A stretch of 64,000 nucleotides of DNA from Paenibacillus sp. An7 (GCF_009870785.1 NZ_WTWX01000002.1:147484-211483); one strand, 5' to 3'; counted from the first letter of the stretch, positions 8,124-15,095 are shown. The notes: a model not told the origin generated them from the sequence alone. Made by a program: numbers and translations.

Positions 8124-8639
8124 TCATTCAAATAATTTCTCTAATTTTTTTCTTTCACTATTCTCTTTATCATCTCTCCATAAAAAATTTTTGAAAGTGT
8201 CTTTATCAAACCATAAACACAGATTTATGTAATTCATATCTTTTTTTGTATAGTCATTAACAGTTCGAATTTTTAAATAATTCCCGTTATCTAACATAGC
8301 GTGTCCAGTAAGACTAATAAATAAGTCATGATACTCCTTCAGTGAATCAAGGTTTACAATAGCTAAAACATTGGGCACTTCATTGTTAGAATTAATACTT
8401 TCAAATTGTTTTGCAGCATTATGGAACTGTCTTGTGATTGCATTGTAAGTAGAATCATTCTTACATCCCTCAAAATCATCATTATCAATTGTCTTTTCTT
8501 CACAATAGAAAACTAATTTGTTATCCCTATAAACTTTAAAGTCGGGAGTTTTAGTAGTGGTTGTTTCTTGAATTTTACTCACCAAAAATCCTCTACTTTC
8601 TAGAAATTGCTTTACAATAGATTCTCCGTATTCAGCCAT
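8124..8639 (-). CDS. PD-(D/E)XK nuclease-like protein (cassette cargo)
   Basis: A 171-residue soluble protein. FLESRGFLVSKIQ, then TPDFKVYRDNKLVFYCEEKT, reads as the helix-strand-Asp-strand-ExK core of a PD-(D/E)XK nuclease fold (D near residue 33, EEK near 47-49). This is a motif-level call, not a family match. The frame is open to 8690, but AGGAG stands 9 bases before ATG 8639. The cassette ends are striking: GTTATGTGAAGTTCATG on the left and CATGAATTTCATATAAC on the right are complementary at 15 of 17 positions. It may be a defence or mobile-element nuclease. Confidence 0.6.
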   Translation of the reverse strand: MAEYGESIVKQFLESRGFLVSKIQETTTTKTPDFKVYRDNKLVFYCEEKTIDNDDFEGCKNDSTYNAITRQFHNAAKQFESINSNNEVPNVLAIVNLDSLKEYHDLFISLTGHAMLDNGNYLKIRTVNDYTKKDMNYINLCLWFDKDTFKNFLWRDDKENSERKKLEKLFE

Positions 8640-8668
8640 TAATTTCACTCCTATCTTTACATGAATTT

Positions 8669-8748
8669 CATATAACGTTCCTGTATTCACGACCTAGCGT
8701 ATGCCGGACCGAGGACGAATGTCCATAGCATGAATATTATGTTATGTG
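8669..8748. repeat. attC-like site G (short type)
   Basis: CATATAACgttcctgtattcacgacctagcg at the left, atagcatgaatattatGTTATGTG at the right; only 80 bp. The central gccggaccgaggac part is shared with sites E, I and J. Confidence 0.85.
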
Positions 8749-8892
8749 TTGCTTCTGTCTTCCTGCATTACTCTCGAAGGTTTTCTCACCGCCGGGCGCG
8801 CTTCGATTCCGGATCTGCTCCGTTGATCAGATATTCAACCATCTCAGCTTTTAAATTACTCTTAAATCTGCCCTTCAGAAGTTACGTTTAAC
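8741..8892. mobile_element. ORF-less or micro-ORF cassette between sites G and H
   Basis: About 150 bp bounded by GTTATGTGTTGCTTCTG and CAGAAGTTACGTTTAAC, complementary at 12 of 17 positions. On the minus strand a short frame reads FKSNLKAEMVEYLINGADPE..., with an ATG giving 18 codons but no ribosome binding site. It may encode a peptide fragment of a decayed gene or nothing at all. Confidence 0.45.
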
Positions 8893-9009
8893 GTTCCCAC
8901 AGTTTCCGATGTTCCTTTCTTTTAACTACTTAGCGGATAAAGTGGCACAGAGCTTGCTTCACAAGGACTGTGCCATTAAAAGGAGTGAAGAAAAATGATG
9001 TGTTAGACG
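8884..9009. repeat. atypical attC-like site H of the RT cassette
   Basis: The left edge acgtttAACgttcc keeps the array consensus, but the interior is unrelated: an 8-bp hairpin tggcacag...ctgtgcca (8943-8974) and cttttaa...ttaaaag arms. It ends in GTTAGACG (9002-9009), the exact complement of CGTCTAAC at the far end of the reverse transcriptase cassette. It probably came with that cassette from a different source. Confidence 0.6.
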
Positions 9010-9021
9010 ATGCACAGGAAA

Positions 9022-10616
9022 CTATGCAAAATAATTCTTTTTAGCCCACTTTTCAACTATTTGGTCTAAAAATTCTCGATGTTTATAGCTTTGAGAAACA
9101 TACCATGCATTTCTTTCATCTTTAGGTAAACAGCTTATCGCTGCAATAAAAGCTCGTCTCTCCCAAGGTGGCATTGTCATAGTATTTTTTAACTTATTTT
9201 CTCTGAAATAATCAATAATTCCAGACCTTCCAAAACATAATAGCAATTCTCTCGATGTCATTTCATCCGAATACTTTTTCTTCAGCTCATTAAATTTTCC
9301 AATATTATTCCACTCCTGATTTTTAGTAAACAAATGTAATAGCCATGCTCTGTTATATTGAAGTTCAGTAATGAAACTGTCATTAAATAATTCTAATACC
9401 TTTGCTCCAATATGATGCTTTTGCGCTTCACTGAATGAACGTACTCTTGAAAGGTAGTTTATAAATGAATGTATCACTGGAAATATTTTAACGATACTAC
9501 TTTCTTCAAGGAAAATATCTGCCACTTCTGTATTATCGAATCTAGCTAAATTGTCTATGAGAAATTTAATTAAACCTAAATCAACAACATCCTTCTCAAT
9601 TTCTTCACTTAGTAATTCAATAATATTTAACTGCTCTAGTTCTTCTCTATCGTCATCATCTAAATCGTAAATATCAATATCTTCATATGTATTAAGACTA
9701 ATACCAATTTTTTCGCACAGATTGTAGAATTCATCTAAGACTCTATCATTTTCCTGTTCTTCAAACACTCGAAGATAATTTGTTTTGAAATCATCTATTC
9801 TAAGTATTTTTGTCTTTGATTCATTTAGTTTCAAATTTCGGAGGTCATAGTATTTTTGAGCTAAAAACGAAAGATTTCTATATGCCTCTGTTTCAGATTC
9901 ACAAAATATTCTTATATCATCAACATAACGAACAAACATGATATTGTTTGCAATTAATATTTTATCTACTTCATGCATGATGAGTTCTGCTATGGGACGG
10001 TAAATTGTGGTCCTATAGGTAAGCCTTTATGTGTTTGGCTAATATGCATGCCTTTAATTAATCTAATTAAAGCGTTCGCATGTTCCATTTGTCCAGAAAC
10101 CGCTGTTGCTTCTCTTAGACATGTTTCTATGTTATGAAGATATATACTTGGGAAAAAATCAGCTATATCACTAACTACCACATGTGAATACTCACCAGTT
10201 TGACATATAGCATATACTTTATCATTAAAACTTTTCCAATCATAATTTGCATCGTAAAGTGTTCCATCTTCCTCAGCTTTCATTCTGTACGAAAAAACAA
10301 TCTCTTCTGAGATAGGAATGCGTGCGTTTTCTATTACCTCATAAATTTCATACAAAACCGCATTATATATTATTGAATCAATTGGATCTAACTGAGTTGA
10401 AATTCTAAATCCAACTTGACTTTTAGGCGTGATTTCAGATCTATATGTTTGCAAACCAAAACTAGATACGTCTATATTTTTTATATGTTTTATAACCTCA
10501 TCCTTATTTTCATTTATTGCATCAAACTCAAATGGCATTGGAAACACATAAGTGTCATTGTATTTATTTATGTGATTTAAAGCCCACTCAATCGACTTTT
10601 CCTTCAATTTAAGCAT
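9022..10616 (-). pseudogene. reverse transcriptase (UG/Abi-like), split by a frameshift
   Basis: Two overlapping frames together encode one reverse transcriptase of about 530 residues. The first (10616 to 9990, 208 aa) has KSQVGFRISTQLDP, the motif A region VVSDIADFFPSIY (D150, D153) and GLPIGPQ of motif B, then hits a stop. In the minus-1 frame PIAELIMHEVDKIL continues directly, then RYVDDIRIF (motif C, YVDD), LNESKTKIL (motifs D/E) and a helical C-terminal domain ending at 9022. The layout resembles the unknown-group/Abi RTs, several of which are antiphage; that role is inferred. The join near 10000-9990 shows no clear slippery heptamer, so mutation or a sequencing error is more likely than programmed shifting. 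It forms one cassette with exact 8-bp complementary ends. Confidence 0.8.
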
Positions 10617-10643
10617 TTACACTACCTCCTGTTGATTGTATTT

Positions 10644-10728
10644 CGTCTAACACTTCTGTATTCACGACCGTGTCGAACAAATGCCAGACCGAGGGCGTAT
10701 GCCCGATGCGTGAGTATTTTATTATAGG
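10644..10728. repeat. attC-like site I (short type)
   Basis: CGTCTAACacttctgtattcacgaccg at the left and gatgcgtgagtattttATTATAGG at the right. The R' G has apparently changed to A (ATTATAGG rather than GTTATAGG), which would remove the G of the expected G^TT crossover point. It lies between the RT and GIY-YIG-like cassettes. Confidence 0.75.
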
Positions 10729-10752
10729 ATGGGAACATCTTCTTTGAATTAC

Positions 10753-11250
10753 TTACAAATCAGCCTTAAGGGTCGATCTTTGTTTTTCGTAGCCTTCATA
10801 TTCTGGTCTATACTTCAAATGTAAGAATGCTTCAATTAAGTTCAAAACGAATATCCCTAACGTAGCATCCACCAAGAAATCTATTCTTCTTGTATTGGTT
10901 TTAATCCACTCTTTAATAGTCATTTCATTAAAATTTAATTCTACAAGTTTTGGATCATTTAATAATGACTTGGCTAAATTACTTTGAGAATTTTTAGGAT
11001 CGTAGTGTTGACTATTATATCTTGCATTACTATTAGGTCCTGCTTTGCCTATCTTTAAAAATCTATCTTGATAAATGAATGAGTACACACCCATCCTGCC
11101 GACAGGCAACGCTGAAGATTTATGAGGAAGTCCTCGATCCAATATCACGATCTGGCTCTCATTAATTTCTGTTCCTGTTGATCTTATGATTTGAAGTAAT
11201 TGCTTTTTTAAATCACCTAAAGAGAGTTCTCCCAGTATTGTTTCAGACAT
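10753..11250 (-). CDS. GIY-YIG-like domain protein (cassette cargo)
   Basis: A 165-residue protein. RMGVYSFIYQDRFLKIGKAG (residues about 52-71), NARYNSQHY, and a later Glu in LNLIEAFLHLKYRPEYEG resemble the GIY-YIG core: the first tyrosine, the YIG-like KIG, an Arg/His pair and the metal-binding Glu. I take it as a divergent GIY-YIG domain, so a possible nuclease, with moderate certainty. AAAGGAAC precedes ATG 11250. Cassette ends ATTATAGGATGGGAAC and GTTCCTTTCCTATAAC are complementary at 13 of 16 positions. Confidence 0.6.
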   Translation of the reverse strand: MSETILGELSLGDLKKQLLQIIRSTGTEINESQIVILDRGLPHKSSALPVGRMGVYSFIYQDRFLKIGKAGPNSNARYNSQHYDPKNSQSNLAKSLLNDPKLVELNFNEMTIKEWIKTNTRRIDFLVDATLGIFVLNLIEAFLHLKYRPEYEGYEKQRSTLKADL

Positions 11251-11268
11251 TTTTGTTTACGTTCCTTT

Positions 11269-11363
11269 CCTATAACGTTCCTGTATTCACGACTCAGCGA
11301 ATGCTGAGTGTCCGGCGACTGCCGGGCCAAGGTATGTCCGCCGCGTGAATATTATGTTATAAG
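11269..11363. repeat. attC-like site J (short type)
   Basis: CCTATAACgttcctgtattcacgactcagcg at the left, gccgcgtgaatattatGTTATAAG at the right; 95 bp. Close sequence relative of site E, including the ctcagcg..ctgag hairpin and the ccggcgactgccgg palindrome. Confidence 0.9.
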
Positions 11364-11385
11364 ATGTCCCACCTTCTTTGAGTGG

Positions 11386-11898
11386 CTATACATTCTCGTT
11401 GTTTACTACTTTATATTCATACTGTACCAGTTGACCTTCTCTACCTCTGTACTCTTCTTTTCCTTCTATTCCTATTTCTTTATAACCTAGCTTTTCCAGC
11501 ATTCTTCTAGAGGCTACATTATACTCATTTGTTTCTGCGAAATATAAGTTTATTCCAAACTCCTTTAATCCATATTCCATCATTCTTCTACTTGCTTCAA
11601 AACCTATACCTTTCCCCCAATAGTGGCTTGCACCTATTGCAATTCCTAATTCTGCTGTCTGATCTTTTATGTAAGCTAGGTCCGTATAGCCAATGAGTTC
11701 ATCCTTATATTCAATTCCTTTTCGTACGAAACCGTCCAAGGGCTTATTCACACAAGCCACCCACCATCGATATACTTCGTTTTTATCCCTGTTCTGTTCC
11801 CACCCATTTGATGAGCAGAACAGTTCATCTGTACTCCATGATAAAACCCTCTCATAATCATCAATTTCGATTTTTCTAAGATTTATTAAAGTCTCTAT
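11386..11898 (-). CDS. GNAT acetyltransferase with possible ATA start
   Basis: A GNAT enzyme with AELGIAIGASHYWGKGIGFEASR (acetyl-CoA motif) and NEYNVASRRMLEKLGYKEIG. The first ATG/GTG in frame that could serve is GTG 11760, giving 124 residues without a proper binding site. The frame stays open upstream and continues with clear GNAT N-terminal sequence (LINLRKIEIDDYERVLSWSTDE and CSSNGWEQN), back to an ATA codon at 11898 that is 6-7 bases after AGGAAGGAAGAG. I infer a 170-residue product whose ATG has mutated to ATA, possibly translated poorly. The cassette ends GTTATAAGATGTCCCACC and TGTGGGATTTCTTAAAAC are complementary. Confidence 0.7.
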   Translation of the reverse strand: METLINLRKIEIDDYERVLSWSTDELFCSSNGWEQNRDKNEVYRWWVACVNKPLDGFVRKGIEYKDELIGYTDLAYIKDQTAELGIAIGASHYWGKGIGFEASRRMMEYGLKEFGINLYFAETNEYNVASRRMLEKLGYKEIGIEGKEEYRGREGQLVQYEYKVVNNENV

Positions 11899-11946
11899 TT
11901 TGCTCTTCCTTCCTACTTGGTTTAATCGCTTGATGTTGTGGGATTT

Positions 11947-12112
11947 CTTAAAACGTTTTTGTATCTACGAACTCTTACTACCTTAAAAGAGCAACAGCGA
12001 CTGGCCGCGATGCGATTAGGTAATGCAGAGTTGTATGCTGAATCCACTTCCCCGAAAATTCTCCGGCAGACCAAGGAGCGAATGCGACGCAGCGTAGATA
12101 CTATGTTATATG
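11947..12112. repeat. attC-like site K (long type)
   Basis: CTTAAAACgtttttgtatctacgaactc at the left and cgcagcgtagatactatGTTATATG at the right; tgtatctacg pairs with cgtagatac. 166 bp, the attC closest to the integrase. Short frames on both strands inside it are palindrome artefacts. Confidence 0.85.
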
Positions 12113-12188
12113 ACGAACCCCTCATCTTGAATTACTAGCGGGACCTTAAACCGATTTCAACGTTTCAATATAAAAAAGGAATGGAATT

Positions 12189-12533
12189 TTATATATAATC
12201 ATCCAAATCAAACTCATGAATTGGGTCAATGCATTTCAATATTGATACGATTGCATTGTTATACCCAGACATTCTTTCGATATCTCTTTCTTCTGTAAAT
12301 GCTCTGTTTTCAAATTGTACTCCAAGCTTTCTTATTTTCTTTATGTACTTGTCTACAAATTCGATTTCATTCATTTCTTTTATATCTTCCAACATCTCAT
12401 TGTAGGCTAGTAATTCACCTTCATAATCATTCTCAAAGTCGGCTCTATTGAATATTGTATTTGTGTTTGTAAAATGTATTTTTCTCCGAACAACATCTTC
12501 CAAAGTAAATTGGTTAAGTTTCTTATCGACCAT
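12189..12533 (-). CDS. unknown acidic protein, first cassette next to the integrase
   Basis: A 114-residue helical, acidic protein (LAYNEMLEDIKEMNEIEFVDKYIKKI, ending FDLDDYI). No family is recognised, and there is no signal peptide or membrane segment. An upstream GTG (12545) is possible, but GAGAAGGTGG is spaced 8 bases from ATG 12533. It is the attI-proximal cassette and therefore probably the youngest and best expressed. Its ends, GTTATATGACGAACCCC and AGGGTATGTCTTATAAC, are complementary at 13 of 17 positions. Confidence 0.6.
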   Translation of the reverse strand: MVDKKLNQFTLEDVVRRKIHFTNTNTIFNRADFENDYEGELLAYNEMLEDIKEMNEIEFVDKYIKKIRKLGVQFENRAFTEERDIERMSGYNNAIVSILKCIDPIHEFDLDDYI

Positions 12534-12674
12534 AAATTCAGCCACCTTCTCAAAATATCTAACTGGTTACTCCAAGAGTTTGAATTAAATTATATACTTT
12601 TAGCTTATTATTGATATCAGACAATAAATTTAAATATTTTGAAATTCTTCGCATTTAAAGCACTTAGGGTATGT

Positions 12675-12780
12675 CTTATAACTTCCTTATCTCTGTACGT
12701 CGTAAACATCTTCGTTTAACCTATATCTCTGAACTGCGTGTATCATCACATTCATCATGTATTCACGAACCTCAATATCT
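12675..12780. other. candidate attI recombination site
   Basis: CTTATAAC (12675-12682) complements the left end of the first cassette, so the array-integrase junction falls here. From 12683 to the integrase stop there is no gene. A fragment tgtattcacgaacctc (12759-12774) repeats the attC L'' arm without a partner. No palindromic attC can be drawn, as expected for an attI. Assigned from position and cassette end only. Confidence 0.45.
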
Positions 12781-12785
12781 ATTAA

Positions 12786-12813
12786 ATTATAACTCATATT
12801 CAATATATTGTAA
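12786..12813 (-). promoter_or_regulatory. candidate cassette promoter (Pc)
   Basis: On the minus strand, TTACAA (12813-12808), a 16-base spacer and a perfect TATAAT (12791-12786) sit directly after the integrase stop and point through the candidate attI into the cassettes. This is the position where integrons place a cassette promoter. Confidence 0.4.
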
Positions 12814-12817
12814 TTGA

Positions 12818-13561
12818 TTATTCTCTAAAATCCTCCTTCATTCGATCCAGCGGACTTTGGATCTTCTTTAGATTCTTCCTGCTTACATGCCTATATCTTT
12901 CTGTTGTGGAGGAATGGGTATGTCCAAGTAATTCTTGAATGTACCTAAGATCCGTACCTCCCTCTAGTAAATGTGTAGCGAAGGAGTGTCTTAGAACATG
13001 AATGCCAACTTCCTTACGTATCCCAGATTCTACTAAAGCCTGTGCAAACACTTTCTGCAGGGATCTCTCTGTAAGGTGCCTCCCTTCGATCTGTCCGGGA
13101 AACAACCAGTTTCCTGGACTCTCATTCTTTACATAGTTCTGTACAAGTTCCCATGCAGCAGATGAGAGAAGTGTATATCTGTCTTTCTTTCCTTTGCCTT
13201 GCCTAATTAGAATCGTTCCTCTGTCTATATCAAAATCAGCCAGTCTTAACCTCACCACCTCGCTTACCCGTAGTCCTGAAGCGTACGCTAAATATAACAT
13301 CGTCCGATGCTTCAAGTTAGGTAAAGCTTTAAGAATCCGAAGAACTTCTTGCTCAGATAATACATAAGGAAGCTTCTTCTCCGATTTTGGTCTTAGATAA
13401 CGTGCACTCTCGGGTGACTGATGTAAGACAAATTTCATCAAAAATCGTATAGAGCTAATTGCTTGGTTTACATAAGCATGTGAATGTCCCTGCTCTAGTA
13501 AGAAGACTGTATATGCTTCTACATCGGTTCGTTTTATTCTAAAATATCTTCTCCTAGTCAT
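12818..13561 (-). CDS. integron-integrase-like tyrosine recombinase, N-terminally short
   Basis: A 247-residue tyrosine recombinase that would cut and join the attC-like sites. Catalytic residues are visible: R98 (SGLRVSE), K123 (QGKGKKDR), H188 and R191 (HVLRHSFATHLL), H214 (LLGH) and the nucleophile Y223 (TTERYRHV); the end IQSPLDRM matches the IntI-type SPLD tail. From FP to the HxxR histidine is 32 residues, about ten fewer than in class 1 IntI as I recall, so the IntI-specific insertion is reduced. The N-terminus starts inside the core-binding domain: roughly 40-50 residues are missing, an in-frame stop lies just upstream, and no good binding site precedes ATG 13561. It reads in the same direction as the cassettes. 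Confidence 0.8.
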   Translation of the reverse strand: MTRRRYFRIKRTDVEAYTVFLLEQGHSHAYVNQAISSIRFLMKFVLHQSPESARYLRPKSEKKLPYVLSEQEVLRILKALPNLKHRTMLYLAYASGLRVSEVVRLRLADFDIDRGTILIRQGKGKKDRYTLLSSAAWELVQNYVKNESPGNWLFPGQIEGRHLTERSLQKVFAQALVESGIRKEVGIHVLRHSFATHLLEGGTDLRYIQELLGHTHSSTTERYRHVSRKNLKKIQSPLDRMKEDFRE

Positions 13562-13718
13562 CGATTATCTTTGTATTCCAAGCGTAAAGCAGAAATAAGA
13601 ACTACTCAGGACTTAACTACCGACTGTTTACACTTTGTACCAACTCTCGTTTTTGGTATACTGAACTCTATTATCTTTAAACTAAACCAACTACGACATA
13701 TCGAAAGAGGTAGAACCT

Positions 13719-14237
13719 ATGGAAAAAGCTACTTTTGCAGGAGGATGCTTCTGGTGTATGGTCACTCCCTTCGAGGAGCTGCCCGGCATTCATGGCATTG
13801 TATCAGGATATATGGGAGGATCGGTAACGAATCCGACCTATGTAGAAGTGAAAAAAGGAACCACCGGACACTACGAGGTTGTACAGATCACGTTTGACCC
13901 AGATGTTTTTCCTTATGAAAAACTACTCGAACTCTACTGGCCGCAGATCGATCCAACTGATCCAGACGGTCAATTTCACGACCGGGGCAGTCAGTACAGA
14001 ACCGCCATTTTCTATCATAACGAGCGGCAACAGGAACTTGCCATCCAATCAAAAAAGGAAGTAGCAGACAGCGGCCGATTTGATAAGCCGATTGTAACGG
14101 AGATTTTGCCTGCGGAGACGTTCTATCCTGCCGAGGATTATCATCAGGACTATCATAAGAAGAATCAGAAGCACTATAAGGAAGACCGCGAGAAATCAGG
14201 TCGGGACGAATATATCTCAGAGCATTGGGAGAATTAA
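13719..14237 (+). CDS. msrA: peptide methionine-S-sulfoxide reductase MsrA
   Basis: A 172-residue cytoplasmic enzyme reducing methionine-S-sulfoxide in proteins with thioredoxin. The signature FAGGCFWCM puts the catalytic cysteine near residue 10; GYMGGSVTNPTYVEV, GHYEVVQITFDP and DRGSQYRTAIFY are all family hallmarks. No MsrB domain is fused or adjacent. GAAAGAGGT precedes the ATG by 7 bases. It is divergent from the recombinase gene; the 157-base gap marks the right border between cassette array and ordinary chromosome. Confidence 0.95.
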   Translation: MEKATFAGGCFWCMVTPFEELPGIHGIVSGYMGGSVTNPTYVEVKKGTTGHYEVVQITFDPDVFPYEKLLELYWPQIDPTDPDGQFHDRGSQYRTAIFYHNERQQELAIQSKKEVADSGRFDKPIVTEILPAETFYPAEDYHQDYHKKNQKHYKEDREKSGRDEYISEHWEN

Positions 14238-14375
14238 GATTCTTAGTAAAATTCTCATATTAAGAAATGGTTAGAGTACATTAGTAAATATATAATGCAG
14301 AAGAGCCTTTTTCACACTCCATTCGGAGGGAACTGCTTCCTATTTTTGAGACAGAAAGCAGCCCGAGAAATAAGG

Positions 14376-14459
14376 CTCTTTTGTTATGAGTACTTCCTCT
14401 TTAGTTGTGAGTACTTTCTCTTTTGTTATGAATACACCATCTCTTGTTATGCATTCCCC
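14376..14459. repeat. 21-bp tandem repeat, four degenerate units
   Basis: Units ctcttttgttatgagtactt at 14376, then at 14397, 14418 and 14439, in strict 21-base phase with growing divergence. The repeat lies after msrA. A distant inverted pair, aagagcc (14301) and ggctctt (14374), could act as a weak terminator but has a 66-base loop. No gene is supported between 14238 and 14639. Confidence 0.6.
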
Positions 14460-14639
14460 TCTTGTAAGACATGTCCTCACAACCCGAATAAATATGATTA
14501 ATATGAAAAGGCGACAAATCCTTTGTTTATAAATGAGATTAAATGGTTAATAATCCATCTGATGTATGATATCTCTGGTTCATTACAAGGATAAGAAGTT
14601 TGATGAAACGATACTATATACGAGTAAGGAGTGAGTCGT

Positions 14640-14822
14640 ATGCCTTTTCCTAATCACTATTTAACTCCGAATGACGAAGAGGTAGCCAAGAGAAAAGCAG
14701 AAGAAAAAGAACAGGAAATTTCCAAGCATTACTCGGTAGGAAGCAATCTGCTAATGTCATTCATGGTTGCTGCCATTGTTCTCGCCGTGATCGTGGGGAT
14801 CTACTACTGGCGTATGCATTAA
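14640..14822 (+). CDS. small single-pass membrane protein
   Basis: A 60-residue protein with a charged N-terminal half (EEVAKRKAEEKEQEI) and one hydrophobic helix (LLMSFMVAAIVLAVIVGIYY) near the C-terminus. Function unknown; the layout suggests a tail-anchored protein. A GTG at 14631 is in frame, but AGGAG is 8 bases before ATG 14640, so that start is used. It is probably monocistronic. Confidence 0.7.
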   Translation: MPFPNHYLTPNDEEVAKRKAEEKEQEISKHYSVGSNLLMSFMVAAIVLAVIVGIYYWRMH

Positions 14823-14839
14823 CGACAGATACCTGCTTC

Positions 14840-14879
14840 TAGTCGCTTTTAGTCGCTTTTAGTCGCTTTTAGTCGCTTT
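14840..14879. repeat. 10-bp tandem repeat, four perfect copies
   Basis: tagtcgcttt is repeated four times without mismatch, just after the small membrane protein gene. A pyrimidine-rich tatc/ctct microsatellite follows at about 14975-15010. No gene lies between 14823 and 15095. Confidence 0.9.
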
Positions 14880-15095
14880 CAAATTGATTCCTTCTAATCG
14901 GTGATCGAATCTCTCCCTGCCTAATCAGTGAACTCCCACATTCCCTCTAAAAAGCCAGGCAGATGTCTTACTCTCCCTATCTCTCTCTATCTATCTATCT
15001 CTCTCTATGTATCCGTTCTATTCTCGTATTCTCCCATACTCTCACAGCTCATTCTAATCCGATGTGCCAGTTGGTACATTTCTGCGATATCATAT

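Noticed and set aside
9985..10010. Programmed minus-1 ribosomal frameshift in the reverse transcriptase.
   Set aside because: No X-XXY-YYZ heptamer or strong downstream stem is visible; mutation or sequencing error explains it more simply.
7048..12112. A CRISPR array as explanation for the repeats.
   Set aside because: Repeats are 80-166 bp, variable in the centre, and separated by whole genes of 0.1-1.6 kb, unlike CRISPR repeats and spacers. No cas genes are present.
11922..12138. Frames of 66-67 codons on both strands near 12 kb.
   Set aside because: Both lie inside attC-like site K and arise from its palindromic, stop-poor sequence.
14295..14501. A 68-codon plus-strand frame with a 7-residue repeat (FCYEYFL-like).
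   Set aside because: It merely translates the 21-bp tandem repeat; there is no ribosome binding site and the composition is Cys/Phe/Tyr-rich noise.
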